In this document: positions 45,366 through 58,178 of the stretch, piece by piece
How positions within the stretch are numbered: position 1 is the first letter of the stretch
How the letters are laid out: each line of letters opens with the position of its first letter
Source: Ophioderma brevispina
Taxonomy: Eukaryota > Echinodermata > Ophiuroidea > Amphilepidida > Ophiodermatidae
Direction: 5' to 3'
Assembly (NCBI GenBank): GCA_023653785.1
Contig: JAMKCH010041434.1
Coordinates: 42,030-106,029 of the forward strand
Length of the DNA: 64,000 bases
Made by a program: the position numbers and the translations under genes
Notes under the pieces: generated by a model
What the model saw: only the letters and a program-made list of their open reading frames with translations
What the model was told of the DNA's origin: nothing
Database searches by the model: none

Positions 45366-47745
45366 GGCTGCAAATTGTTTTCAAACCACACGAATTGGGC
45401 AAAAAGATGGAGAATTCCAATGAGCCTTGCGCTTACATCAAACTTTTGGAAAACTTTATTTTATATTGATATCTGCTCTAGAAGCCCCAGATTACATATA
45501 TTTAATAACACAACTTCAGTTTGGGACAATCATGTATTTTTTTACGGGGTGTTTTGCAAAATACACGTCACATTTTCCCATAGAGGTTTTGTAGAGTAAC
45601 GGTTTAGCAACGTCCCGGATGATTGTGTTTTGTTTTCAGCACATACAGGGTTAATTATTTTTAATGTTACTAAATTGTTTACTTACATGTATTATTATGC
45701 CATATATCAGCAAAAAAATGGCTATGGTTCTTTGTTTTTTTTTAAATCTCTCCCTCTCTCCACTGGTGTATGGGCCCGGTCCAAGAGGTTGTTCGCCGTT
45801 GCACGGTGATGGGGATTTCTATACCTAAAAAGTCGACCCTTTTTTCAATCAGCATTTCCTCATGGTGAAAAGAAAGTGAAATTGTTCCTAGTTTTTATCT
45901 TTCCCGGCATTCGATACCTTAAAACCAATGTAGCGCACATCGCCGATCTCGAAAAACGACCATTTGCGCTTTTTTGCAAACGAGAGGAAATCCCCATTGA
46001 ATACAATTTGCCACCACCCCCGGTGTATGCATGGTTCTTTCCCTCCCAGTTTAGCCACTATTCTACCTTAAGGAACTGGGAACAATACATATCACAGTAG
46101 AATGGATGCACCAAAAAACCCTTGCGATTGTCTTAATATGCACGCCGGGAAATTGCCTTGAGTGAACAGAGAACTTTTAACCACTGAGTAAAAAAGATAG
46201 AAAATCCCTTCGCAGACAATATTGTTTCACGGCAAAAAAGTAGGAATTGCAAGAATGAGATCAGTAGGAGAACACATGAAACATGTGAAAAAAATACCCA
46301 CCTTGTTTAAAACCCTAATAGCATCAAATGGTCTTTTCAGTCTGAATTGCTCCTGATATTTTGGGGAAATTCTAGGCATTTTGCTATGTTAAATGACTAT
46401 TTAATACTTATGTTAACGTCATTAGTGATTATATAAAAATATCATAGGGTTATTACAAGTGATAGGTGGCCCATAGGATGTATCCATCGACGAAAGTAAA
46501 TATCTTCCCACTTTTAGCACCGAAATCCAATACCTCTTCTTGCGGATAGTACATTTATTTCAAAACACACGGAAATTGGGCAAAAAGCGGAAAGTTCAAC
46601 TGAGCCTTGCGCTTAACATCAAACTTTTTGAAAATTATTTTTATTTATATAGCTGCTCTAGAAGCCGCCAGATTACATATATTTAATACAAAACTTTCAG
46701 TTTGGGACAATCATGTATTTTTTACGGTTGTTGCAAAAATAAACGTCAATTTTCCCATATAGTTTGTAGAGTACGGGTTTAGCAACGTCCATGATGAATT
46801 GTTTGTTTTCAGCACTAAAGGGTTAATTATTTTTAATGTTACTAATAATGTGTTTACTTACAATTATTATGTAGCACATATATCCAGCAAAAAAAATGGC
46901 TATGGTTCTTTGAATTTTTTTTTAAAAATCTCTCCACTGGTTATGGGCCCGGTCAGAGAGGTGTGCCGTGCCCGGTGATGGGGATTTCTATACCTAAAAA
47001 GTCGGATCCATTTTTTCAGCATTTTATCATGGAAAAGAAGTGAAATGTGTCCTATTTTTTAATCTTCCCGGCACTTCGATCACTTAACCAATGTCCGCGC
47101 ACATCGCCTGATCTCGAAAAACGACCATAATTGCGCGTTTTTGCAAACGAGAATGATCAGTCCACATTGGAATAACAAGTTGCCACCCCCCCCGGGTAGC
47201 ATGGTTCTTCCTCCCAGTTATCCACTATGCTAACTATCTACCCTTAAGTAAACTGGGACAATAATATCAAAGTAGAATGGCATGTCACCAAAAACCTCTT
47301 GCAGTCTTGTCTTAAATATGCACGCCGGGGAAATTGATTGAGTGGACAGAGAACTTTATAACCACTGCGTAAAAAAGAAGAGAAAATCCATTCGCAACAT
47401 ATTGTTTCACGTCAATAAAGTAATGAATTGCAAGAATGAGATAGTAGGAGGAACAACAGGAAATCATGTGAAAAAAATACCCGCCACCTTGTTTAACCTA
47501 AATATCATAATTGTCCTTTTCAGTCTGAAATTGCTCCTGATATTTGGGGAAATTCGAGGGCCCTTTGCTAAAGTTAAATGACTTTAATAACTTATTTAAC
47601 GTCCATTAGTGGATATATAAAACAATTTAGCATAGGGTTATTAAAAAGTGATAGGTGGCCCATAGGATGTATCCATCGACGAAAGTAAATATCTTCCCAC
47701 TTTTAGCACCGAAATCAGAATAGCCTCTTTCGGATAGTACATGTA
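45366..47745 (+). repeat. Tandem duplication, two units of about 1.19 kb
   Basis: Unit 1 is about 45366-46555 and unit 2 about 46556-47745, in direct orientation. Matched words 1190 bp apart include GGGACAATCATGTATTTTTT, GATCTCGAAAAACGACCAT, and ATAGGTGGCCCATAGGATGT (46461 and 47651). The copies differ by numerous 1-2 base indels. Each unit contains an R2-related stretch (46130-46380 and 47310-47560) with GGGAAATTG, ATTGTTTCACG-CAA and CACCTTGTTTAA. No gene was recognised. It could be real or an assembly duplication. Confidence 0.85.
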
Positions 47746-48160
47746 TTTAACAAAAGAAGGCTCTGAAAATAAAAGCACTATGATGTCACAATGTTCAATG
47801 TTCAATGGATTTGAATTCAGCATAACATATCGACTTGGACAGGAAATGAATAATTACAGTATATTAATTCATAATACATAAAGTATAAATTGCAAACTGT
47901 GCTAAAATTAGCATTGAGGCACATGTAGCTAGGACCAGTAATGGACAACCCTATAGGGTTATAGATATTGGCGGCCCGTAAACCCATACAAGTTAAAATA
48001 TTACTCAATATTACAATAATGACACAAGTAGGGGATGATATAAAATATTACATAGGTAAATAACATAACAAAGAACAAACAAAAACAAACAATATATCTA
48101 ATGCTACACAAACACTTAACCGGGAACTAAGGATACGGGAAATGGACAATGACAGACTTT
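47746..48160. other. Anonymous sequence
   Basis: AT-rich. No gene or repeat was recognised. Confidence 0.4.
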
Positions 48161-48800
48161 TCAAATGTTTGCTGAGGTATGTAATACAATTGCATAGTGA
48201 GGAAGCAGAGGTAGAAGAGGTAGAGGTGGAGAAAAAAAGTAAGGAGTGAGGATAGATATGAGTGACGAATAAAGTGAGGAGAGAAAAAAGGACCTGGGGA
48301 AAATTATTAAGAATTGTACTGGTTGATGAATGTTTTTTGAGTTGAGCTTTAAAAGTATTTTTGTTTGTAATTGTTGTGATGGATTCTGAAGATCATTCCC
48401 GTTTTTTGCGCCGTGATACTGAATAAAGTGCTTTTCAGAGGAAGATTTTGGGAGGGGAAGATGAAGTTTGTCGGCTTGTATGGTGTTGAGCTGTGGCATT
48501 TGTCTGTAGTGGATAAAGTAATTGATAAAGTTCGGAGGTAAACGATTGTTGTTATAGTCAAACATGAAGAGAGTTGTTGAAGTTGTATCACTTTGTAATC
48601 CACTGAGGTAAAGCTGATGGTCCCTCTAATATCCTACCATTGTAGTTATGCAGCACGGCGATATAAAGTATTACATGAGGATAATGAAGATATTCAGTAA
48701 TGAAAAGTATGAACAACATGATGTAGTTTTTATGATAATGGAGTTGTGCACATTTTTCTTCTTCTTTTGCGTCTCCACAAGTCATTGGTAATGTGGTAAT
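48161..48800 (-). pseudogene. Non-LTR reverse transcriptase, C-terminal fragment
   Basis: On the minus strand, MFDYNNNRLPPNFINYF is followed by a variable 25-residue stretch, then LPLPKSSSEKHFIQYHGAK, then NDLQNPSQQLQ and KILLKLNSKNIHQ. This is the typical tail of many non-LTR reverse transcriptases (YN---LP--F-N-F ... R-P-------I---G---WN-LP--I----S--FK--LK). An upstream frame at 48588-48785 may hold the preceding region, out of frame. It is a 5'-truncated, frameshifted remnant. The clade is not certain. Confidence 0.55.
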
Positions 48801-49600
48801 GGCTTTTTATGGTGTCAGGATTTCGTCAGCTGAGTAAGCTGTTCCGGGGCCAGTGTATCTATGATACGGACGCTCCTAACATGGCTGACATAGCTAATAA
48901 CTTGCATACCTTAAACGTTAAATTAGAAATAAAATGCACAAGAAGAAGAAGCAAAACAGCACTCTAGCTATAGATATTACCTTAAAATGATTAAAGACAC
49001 ACTAATAAAATTTTTAAAAGCCCCTGAAGCAAGAAACTCATGTAAGGCGTTGTTTTTTTATACTTTAAATTACGGAATTCGGTTATTTCTGTAAACCTTT
49101 TAGCCACGTGTACGAAGAAGCGAAAGCAATGATCGGCAAGTGACATCACCATGAGTTCATGAGGTTCAATTCAAAGACAGCACAAAATACTTCATAAATC
49201 ACTGCGTACCTTATCTAAAGAGTTATTCTGGTGTTTCTCATTCGAAATAAAATTTGAGTTGCAAGGAATGAGTTCTAACATTAAGGTGGTGTCAATGAAC
49301 GGTTGTATTGGATATGTGAATCTGACACTTTATATTACCTCTGATAGCCCGGGAATTAAGGACACTTCGGTATGAACCCTAGAACCTCATACGTGTAAAT
49401 GAAAACGCGGGAAACGGGGATGTCCAATTGATAATGCCCGTTGGAGAAGTAGAATTGATATAACACATAATGACGCAAATGAACTAAGTGTAAATTGTTG
49501 AATTTCTTTTCTATCTTGATCTGTTACTCGAACTCTGGAGCAACTCTTAAAGCTTAGAGTGTGCATGCGTGAGTGAGACTTGAGTGTGTGGTGGTATGTG
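48801..49600 (+). repeat. Dispersed repeat R3, copy 1
   Basis: It aligns in order with 55040-56050: ATAACTTGCATAC, GATATTA-CTTA-AATGAT, CACTGCGTAC, GGTGTCAATGA followed by TATGTGAATC-GACACTTTA, AAATGAAAAC-GGGAAA, ATAACACATAA, and CTCTTAAAGCTT. The copies have diverged by substitutions and sizeable indels, so this is an older repeat than the tandem duplications. No coding potential was recognised. Confidence 0.6.
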
Positions 49601-51522
49601 TGAATTTTGCGTGTTTAAGAAAAATCCCGCAATACATGTTTAGTTTACATGAAATAACAAATGTTTGCTTTTAACGTATCAATATCAATTGCACAGCCAA
49701 GCTTGGAATATGAAATGGTGTTGTCATATCCACTGGCCTTCTGATGACGTAAGATATTTTTGGATAAATGAATGCATAGGGGCATTTTTTGTTTGTGTGT
49801 TCATTGGTATGGTTCTTTTTGCGATCTTAATCAAGAAAATTTGTACACACTGAATTTTACTGAAAAGTCATATACTTTCTATTTTAATATGTCACAGAAA
49901 GTTTAAAGCCAGGATATCGCAGCAAGCGGTTGACGTGCGCAACACAGGATTTGACCTAAGATCAAACGTTACGCATGCTCAAGCGCAGAAATCGCTCGCT
50001 GCGACTCGTTAGAGGCTCAAACCCACGGTCGATTGCACTGCTTTTCATTGTTTAGAACAATAGAAAGCAACAGGGCGAACTTTGTCAGAAGTCAGTTGGT
50101 AATACTCCGGTTCACGACCATTTTCAGTACAACTTGAGTGGCGTCCCCTTCATGGTTAGATGCTAGTCACTGTCCTGGTAAAGAACCACTTACAAGCTTG
50201 TAACCGGGAATTATTAATACTTGCATGGTTTAGAGTGGTATCTTATGGTTTCACCCTTGCGCAATTCGATTTATTAGCTATACTGATCGTCTGCACTGAT
50301 CTTACTGAATGCACTTTCCGATACTCATCCTGACCCGGAGGTATACCATTCCCGCATGAACTTTGACAAATTTTCCGACTGCGCATGCGATGTCTACTCC
50401 GACGGGTTTCTTGTATCACTATTTATTAAACCGAAATCAGGTTCGTTCTAAAAATGCGATTCATTGTGTGTTCTAAGTGTTTGGAACACCACGTAAAATG
50501 ACACTACATGTAGAGTATTTTGTTCAACAACTATACACATTCTTTGTTAACAATCTTGCTTCTGATTTCATGGACAGTAGACTATGTCTTTAACATTTAC
50601 GCCGAGGTTTATCGCGAGTGAGTAGTGGTGTTTGAAGAGTACTGTAACGGCACTCTCTAAATCACATTTTTGGACGATTTTGTTTAAAGGGACATGAGTG
50701 GATTTTTTAGGATTCAAATTTCTCTCATTTGGAACACCTGTCCGAGAAACGTTGGAGGTTTTTGGACAAACAGTAAAAAAGAACACCAAACTTTTGGTTT
50801 TGAATGCCTGCTATCGTCCTCGTCCCCACATAAAAGCATGCTTTGATTTTCGTCGTGGATGACAGAAAATTCTAATTCCTCTTATTAATGTATCTTATTA
50901 CATAAAGACGGAGTATTCGGCTTATACACTCAGTGGGATCTAATACCTTGGTAAGGCATTCCAATAGGTAAAAAACGCGGGGTCGACAAAAATCAGGGTC
51001 CTTCTTTCTGGAAATGTCCTCGTGATCTTTAAAGACACTATAGTGATCGACCAAAAATCAACTATTTGAATTTGCAGAAATAGCTTAAAAAAGTTAAGGA
51101 TAAGTCTGTAGGATTATTCTCGTAATTTTTTCAACTTCATAATTGACAGAAAGGAAGAACATAGCCAATGTTCAAAGATATGAATCTCACATTCTAGCTT
51201 GATTGTGTGCTTTACAAACTTTTACATGTATTTCCAAAATGATCAAAAACAAATTTTACCCAAAATGTCATTACGCTTTCCTTCCTCTTCCGCACCTTAT
51301 GTCCGTTTTTCTCTTGGCACCACCATCCATATGCCGACGCTCACACCACACCAGCTGCTGGCACTAAGCAACCGTTACAATGGCCAACCAAATCACTTAA
51401 TAGCGTAGGGTTAGAGCAAAAATGTTTTAGTCACTCAAAAAAGGAAGGTATTTTTACGACAAAAAAAAAATTTATTGGAGGTACCTACCTGTTTTTAGTT
51501 TTATATTGCGTGTGAATGTAAT
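49601..51522. other. Anonymous sequence
   Basis: Nothing was recognised. TTTAAAGGGACATGAGTGG near 50685 resembles the AAGGGAC-type ends of the miniature elements at 51.5-52.25 kb, but no matching inverted end was found. Confidence 0.4.
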
Positions 51523-51524
51523 TA

Positions 51525-52250
51525 AAGGGACAAATGGCATACAAAATTGACATAATGAAAAGGACCCTTACTGACACACTTCCACAGTTAAAACAATTTG
51601 GATGTTTCCAGTCTGTAAAAACAGTAAAAACAGGAAGAGTTTCGGGGGTGGCAGTGGTGGCATTCTATAACAAGGATAATGACATTACTGCCATCATTTT
51701 ACCAAACTTGAAAAGGCATGTTGTCATCAGCTCACAGACCATTTCTATTGTAAATGTGCTAATCCGGCTAACCCATCTTTCACTTACCAGATCAAATCTT
51801 ACTACAAGCCTAAAGTACGATGCCTGAATCCCGGTCTGATCGTTGAATTGTCGCAAATCATGCTAGATACATTGGTGGTGTAAATTCTGTCAGGGATGTG
51901 AACACCTTGCTTTTCTGTCCAGAAATTGCCACAAACGCACCTCCCCCTGGAACTCTTCTGTTTTTTACAGAATGTACAACTCCAAATTGTTTTTCAACAC
52001 TCGTGAAGTGATTTCAGTAAAGGGACAAATCAGTACTCAACGGCAGATTTTCCGTTCTGCCCGGTTCCAGGCGGTAATTTATATTCCTCTCAATCTCTAA
52101 TCCTTTATCGATATAGTAATTCAGCAAACTCATGAATTGATTGAACCGCGCGGAACCGGGCAGACCGGAAACGCCCGCCAGTTGAGTAGTGAATTCGTCC
52201 CTAAGGGCCCTTTTCATATGTCAATTTTGTCTTTCCAGTATGTCCCCCTT
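51525..52250. mobile_element. TA-flanked miniature element, outer, 726 bp
   Basis: The left end AAGGGACAAATGGCATAC, and on to GACATAATGAAAAGGACC (51525-51572), is an inverted match to 52204-52250 (GGCCCTTTTCATATGTCAAT up to GTATGTCCCCCTT). TA lies outside both ends (51523-51524 and 52251-52252). The interior 97-codon frame (51534-51827) starts within the left inverted repeat. It reads RTLTDTLPQLKQFGCFQS and resembles no transposase I know. It is probably a non-autonomous Tc1/mariner-like element. Confidence 0.65.
52020..52201. mobile_element. TA-flanked miniature element, inner, about 182 bp
   Basis: AGGGACAAATCAGTACTCAA and the following ATTTTCCGTTCTGCCCGG on the left mirror CCGGGCAGACCGGAAACG and TTGAGTAGTGAATTCGTCCC on the right. 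Arms are about 50 bp. TA lies outside both ends (52018-52019 and 52202-52203). It sits inside the outer element, directly beside its right arm, and both share the AAGGGACAAAT start, so they belong to one family or use one transposase. Confidence 0.7.
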
Positions 52251-52252
52251 TA

Positions 52253-53379
52253 CAGTATATGTCGATCTTGTTTTTCTCTACACAAATTATACTTTGGAGT
52301 AAATTTACAAATTTCCTCCTTTCCAAATGTGATAGCCAATTCTATCAACTTATATGATTATAAATGATTAATGGAATAACGCAAGGAACTGATAGTTCCA
52401 AGTCTCTCTAATCGTTCAGGTTGTATTTTAAAGCAGTTGATATGTGTTAAATATCTCCCGTGAATAAACTCAACCAATAAATCACGCATTTGTAACATTT
52501 TAGTATCATTTTTTGTCTTTTTTGAACACACAACACATTAAGGCATATTTCACTAGCGTATTGTTTCCAACTCCTGTATCTTATACCAAAATGTCAGCCT
52601 AATTGTGTATGCAACTGAGGGATCCCTATTTGAGACAGACTCTTGATGGTGAAGAGTATTTCAAATGAAAATCAGGTGTATTATACAAATTTAATTTAAG
52701 ACAACACGTATGGATCAATGACCATCTTACCACGGTGACTCTATCTGTTCTTATGAGTCCAGCTGCGTTTGTGGGTGCTGCGCAACTGAGGTATTCGTGA
52801 CTCTTTTTTTAATATTTTGCTTTATTCCTTCATGACGTGTTTTTATAATTTTGCTACATATGTGTCTATTTTAAAAAAAAGAAAAGTCCACAGGTTGCCT
52901 GCTTAACTTGTCTTGTCATCTCTGATTCTCTCTCTCTCTCTTCCTCACGCAATGCACCCTGTTGACTGGGGGGTAACCTTTGTGGTTTTAATATCAGTGA
53001 GTACGAGTCTATGATATCATGTAATATACCCATTTGTGGATTAAAGTATGGAAACTTATGAGTATCGACCCCTACAATTCCCTGATTTTCTTTAACCTCT
53101 TATTAACCTTTTAAGTTTTTAGTAGTTATTTTAATTTTTAATGTATCTCTGTTCTTCCAATGACCTAACTATCATTTGAGTCAATTTGAGAAATTTGAAC
53201 CATTTTGTTAAAATGTTGCCAGTGCCGCTTAAAATTTGGTTCTATTCAAGCTTGCACTAAAATGTTTTTATGAACCGTATTCTGTAACAAGGCTACTGCG
53301 CCGTTAACAAAGGGACATTTCGTGACCAAACCGTCCCCGCCCCATTATCTAAAAAAGGACATTTTTCCTACAACCCGCA
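52253..53379. other. Anonymous sequence
   Basis: A short (TC)n run lies near 52928-52942. AAAGGGACATTTCGTGACC near 53308 resembles the AAGGGAC element ends. No gene was recognised. Confidence 0.4.
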
Positions 53380-53680
53380 CTTAGGGCAAATTTTACTTTT
53401 TAAATCGTTTGAAACGCGATGAACATGTTGTGGTGCTTTTACACATGTTGAACTTTTCATAGTTTGACCCCTGTGGTAACAATTTCCCCTATTCCACTGT
53501 CTTTCCGGTTGGTATAGATTTTCTTAGATTTGTATTGGTAATGGGTTGGGTATTTTCATGTCGCAGGTTGTGTCGCGACCAAATTCTGTTTAAAACCTGT
53601 TTTTGTTGCATTTTGTGGTGTGCGGCTTATTCATAAATTCACCTGTCTATGTGTGGTGGTTCATGAAGGCAATGTCAAAT
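53380..53680 (+). repeat. Dispersed repeat R4, copy 1
   Basis: It matches about 56190-56450: ACATGTTGAAC / GTTGAACAAGTTG, CCCCTATTCCACTG, GTTGGTAGATT-TTAGAT, GTGGTG and CATAAAT-CACC-GTCTA. Similarity is moderate with large indels. No gene was recognised. Confidence 0.5.
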
Positions 53681-54700
53681 CGGGCTCAAAAGCACAATCC
53701 CAATGGTGTTGATTTGAAGATATCACTTTGGATACAGTATAGATTTGGCTGAGTGGTGGTGTTTCTTTTATGCCTTTTGAACATGATTTTGAATTAGGTT
53801 ATTGATCATGGATGGAGGCTCGGTGACTTATTTGGTATTAACCTTCTTAATTTTGGTCCCATTTGATGTTTGATATCTTACCGGAGCATATTGGGAGTTA
53901 TTTTTTTTTTTTAATATCTTGGTTCACCTATAGCCAATAAACCCCCATTACCACTAATTACATTTAAGGTGCATTTCGTGATTTCAGCACCTTTTGTTTT
54001 ATTGTTCACTAAGATCCTTGAGAACAGCTTATTCACCAACTTTGAGTTGATCCCGAGTTGCGATATCTTAGTTTCCCACCGTCCCATATGCCACTGTTGT
54101 TGTAAATACAAAATGTGAATTTGTTACGATACGACACGAAGGATTAGGTACACGTTAGATAACTAGGCTAACGGTTCAGAGATATAAAAAATCTCAAAGT
54201 CTTGGGGACGAGGTTGGCTGTGGATCATGTAGTGCCCCTTTAACTGTGAAAACATAAAGGAAGGACGGTGAGGGCGAGAGCGAGATGGAAACGAAAAAAG
54301 GAAAGGGGGAAGTGACAACTCCACCTTTTTCCTTTGTATACTTTATCTTTACAGGAAAAAAAATCACCTAATGTGCGATCCGATATATTGTTTTCTATAT
54401 ACTTAAAACACTGCTTATCAGGTTATGCCACGTCCAACTTTCCTGTGTGGATTCATATTTTTTTGATACTGGACCTGTGGTTTGGATCTAAACCTAATGA
54501 AGCACTAGAATCTCAAAAAATAGACGCATTCTAAGACAACCTATAACACCTAAATGAAGTTCGGGAAATTCGTAGAGCCCTTTTTTCGAATATATTGAGT
54601 GGGCTTGAAAACTTAGTTTAGAAATTCAACTATGCCCAGGTCGTTAGCGTTCAACTCCTCACGACCTGAGAACGGCTTAATTAATATGCACTATGAATGT
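53681..54700. other. Anonymous sequence
   Basis: GTAGTGCCCCTTTAAC near 54229-54244 looks like an isolated end of a TTAA- or TA-target miniature element. No partner end was found. Nothing else was recognised. Confidence 0.35.
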
Positions 54701-54820
<120 letters not shown>

Positions 54821-55039
54821 ATTATTGTTATATCACTTGGTAATAAATTGCAGTAATGCTCATGCGCCTCACTCTTTCTGTGATGGTATGTTCTGCAATA
54901 AAGGCAAACATGGCAAAATGATACCGCAACATTACACTTATGACCGATATCAAAAAGGAAAGTATTACATAGAGGATAATTTTATAATAGATATCCAATT
55001 ATTTAGAGTAGGCCCAACGTAAGGTTAATATTATAACAC

Positions 55040-56110
55040 CTTGCTACTTTATGACAATAGAGTTGCGAGCTAGTGATTGCCCCTGATTATCTCGGATAAC
55101 TTGCATACTTAAAATTTGAATTCGAAAAACAACATATAAGAGAAGAATCAACAACGCTAAGTTTTAGATATTAGCTTACAATGATAAATGGAATTTTTTA
55201 AAGGCGGCCTTAAGTAGTAACTTCATTTATCTTAATTTTTGATATCCTTTAATTTATAGAATTGGGTACTTCTAGCTTCAACTTCGTATGTATCTCTTTT
55301 ACTAGCAATGTGAATTAAAGCCTGATACATGAAACGCATTTAAATTAGGTCACAAATTATTCGCGCCCTCAAATTATTCTATTTTGATTTTCGCAATGTA
55401 GTTGGGAATAAATCAATGTACCATTTTGTAGTTAAAAAGAGTTAAAGATCCGAATGGGTAGGGTAGTACTTTCATTTGTAGATAAGTTTGTAAGTTGAAC
55501 CTGCAGTGCATTGATAGATAGTTGCATGGCTTGAGGGCATGTAGGCCATTTATGACATTTTTTAAACACCCCGTGTGCACATGGAGGAGGAGCGAAATGT
55601 ATGAAATCCACGTGGAATTATAGGTGTCAGCTTCCTAAACCATTGTAGAAAACTGCATAAAATCACTGCGTACTTTTATAGTTTTTTTCTGCGTAATTTT
55701 CTTGGAAATAAACTTTCATTTACGAGGACATGATTACGACATTCAGTTTAGGTGTCAATGACACTGTTGTTTAGATTATGTGAATCGGACACTTTAAAGC
55801 TATTAGCATAACCACCTCTGACAAGCGCAAAAATGAAGATGACACTCGATATGACTCTCTAGACCCCGCCCTTGCGCTTTAAATGAAAACAAGGGAAATG
55901 AGGATTCCAATTGTATCATAATGCGGTTGTGCAGAATAGAATATGTTATAACACATAAATAACAGAGGAACTAATGTAAAGTATTTAAATTACTTCCTAT
56001 CTTGGACTATGGCCGTACTGCACTCTTGAGAACTCTTAAAGCTTTTGGAGGCATGATAACTGTTGTTGTGTTCATGCGTATTGTGTGTCTTATATGTGAT
56101 GTTAAATTTA
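55040..56110 (+). repeat. Dispersed repeat R3, copy 2
   Basis: It aligns with 48801-49600 in the same order and orientation, but is longer through insertions (for example 55220-55640). It continues directly into repeat R4 (56190 on), whereas the first R4 copy lies 3.8 kb after the first R3 copy. Confidence 0.6.
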
Positions 56111-56189
56111 CAAGTATTCAATGATTTTGAAATTACCCTTTGGTGAATCTGAAATATTTGCATTATAACTATCGACCTACATACCCAGA

Positions 56190-56450
56190 TAAAGCAAAAT
56201 ATAATTCTCTAAATCGTCTTTGAAACCTGTTGAACAAGTTGTTGTATTTTTTCCACATGTTCCCTGTGTAAAACTGTTTCCTCCTCCCCCTATTCCACTG
56301 CTTCCTTCTGTTGGTAGATTCTTAGATTTTCAGTATGATGTTCCAAATTTCACATACTTCCAATTCTCTTAAAAACCTTTTGTGAAATAATGTTTGAGGT
56401 TGTGGTGCTTTCATAAATGCACCCGTCTAACGAAAAAATAGCGTTTAATG
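56190..56450 (+). repeat. Dispersed repeat R4, copy 2
   Basis: It matches 53380-53680, including CCCCTATTCCACTGCTTCC and GTTGTGGTGCTTTCATAAAT. Function unknown. Confidence 0.5.
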
Positions 56451-58102
56451 GTTAACCATCAATATTTCAAGTAGTGAATAGGGCGTTGCAATACTGCATT
56501 CATCTTTTTGCCATAAAGCGCAAGTTGTTCCCAACGAACTTTGTGGTGGTGTATGTGAGTGCTGCATGAACATGCGTTGCATAAAAAGCATGTTCAAAAG
56601 GCTAGCGAACTGCAGACTTTCTTTCTCCATGAAGTATGAACCCACACCATTACCCTACAACGTTGATATACGACGTGGCAACATCTATTTAAAAAAACCT
56701 TTCTCTCATGAAATACCATCTCAGTGAAATATCACATTTTCTAACATTTCCCACGTACATTTCCCTTTACAAAAGGATTGTGAAAGCTATTAGATACCAC
56801 TTTTCTTTCTATTATAGACTAATGTAAAAGAAATTGCGATAGACAACGTGATCTTTTTTCTTTCTTAAAATGCCGTATTTTGTGTCATCCAGATTTTTAC
56901 TGAAGATGATTTCTCTCTAATTGCCATTCATAATAAAGTAATGTTTTCATCCTAAATCTTTGATATTCTTCAGCAAAGCTTGCACATCAATAATTTCTAT
57001 TAGTGACTTTGGAAGTCCTTAAAAATTTTTTTCAATATTCCAGGTCTCAAATAAACTTTAGTTGTCCTTCTTGGAGGACCACTTTTAAAAAGCACCATCT
57101 ATATTATCGGTAAATCCACTTAAAACATAAGATGTGAATACAATTCTTCTTTCTGCTTCTTAACTGGCAATAAATTCACAGTCTGGCAATAGTTTCCTTA
57201 GATTATTTTGTGCTGGATTGCAATGACCATTTTGTGTGATAGTGTAAAACACCTGGAAAAATAGTCAAGGGCGGCTGGAATCAACTTAACAACCTCTTCG
57301 GTTGCTAGCCCACCCCAGCTGACAAGCTACAAGTTAGTATGTTAGTTGCATATAAGTGAATTTATATTTTTTGACAAAGTTACCATCCGGAAACTATCCA
57401 AGCGAGTGGACTCGTTTTACTTATCTTTATACTAGCCCAGCATGACTCACGTTTCCCTACATACTGAAACAAATTATTCCTCATTGCAACACCAACTTTT
57501 TTCGCTAAAAATCGCGAATCGTTATAATCACTCCCAGTTTCGGCGGCAGGTTTAATTTCGGCGAATCCATTTTTTTTTATATTTACGGGCACGTAAATAG
57601 GCTCCCAAATATTGTACTCCTTTACTCACTGGAAACATGCATTGTAACTCCTTATAACCCCAAGATGCTATCCTATGCTGCTGTGGATACCATTAATTTT
57701 TCTCCGAGTGGTTGTATTTTAGTCTCCATTTTTTTACATCCTGAATGTTAATTTTAACATTTAGTATCCTAATTATAAATACTATAGTACTAGTATTATT
57801 TGTCTTTTTTGCTTCCGTATCAAATTCTTATCAATCACCGGTGGCGGACGTACAGCGTACACTGAGCATAATTAGCAAACGATGGTTCCCGCCAGGTCTA
57901 GAAAGAGTCAGCCTCGGACGGTAACAAAACGACCGCAAATACAACCTCTGAAAACTTAAGGTCTACATATTTTTCAATTGATTTTATTATAACTTTGAAA
58001 AATGAAAATGTGTTACGGGGCCATCAGTAAAAATTACAATTATCAATACACCGTGTCCATGTTACAGCTGTTTGAATTCTGGCGACTCTAGCAGTTTCCT
58101 AC
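56451..58102. other. Anonymous sequence with TTCGCG-rich patch
   Basis: Around 57500-57570 the sequence is rich in TTCGC / CGCGAA / TTTCGGCG words like those in the hairpin at 58103-58178, suggesting a second degenerate member. The minus-strand frame at 57380-57592 crosses this patch and is not supported as a gene. Confidence 0.4.
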
Positions 58103-58178
58103 AGATTAATTCGCGACAATTTAATTTCGCGAATTTCAGTCTCTCACGAAATTAAATTGCCGCGAAATTAACTTGTAT
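58103..58178. repeat. CGCG-rich hairpin, about 75 bp
   Basis: ATTAATTCGCGACAATTTAA followed by TTTCGCGAA pairs with CACGAAATTAAATTGCCGCG followed by AAATTAACT. Similar TTTCGCG/AATTAA hairpins are very abundant in several marine invertebrate genomes. It reads as a small MITE. Confidence 0.65.

Noticed and set aside
51534..51827. 97-codon frame in the outer miniature element, as a host gene
   Set aside because: Its start lies in the terminal inverted repeat and the translation matches nothing I know. It is kept only as a note in the element entry.
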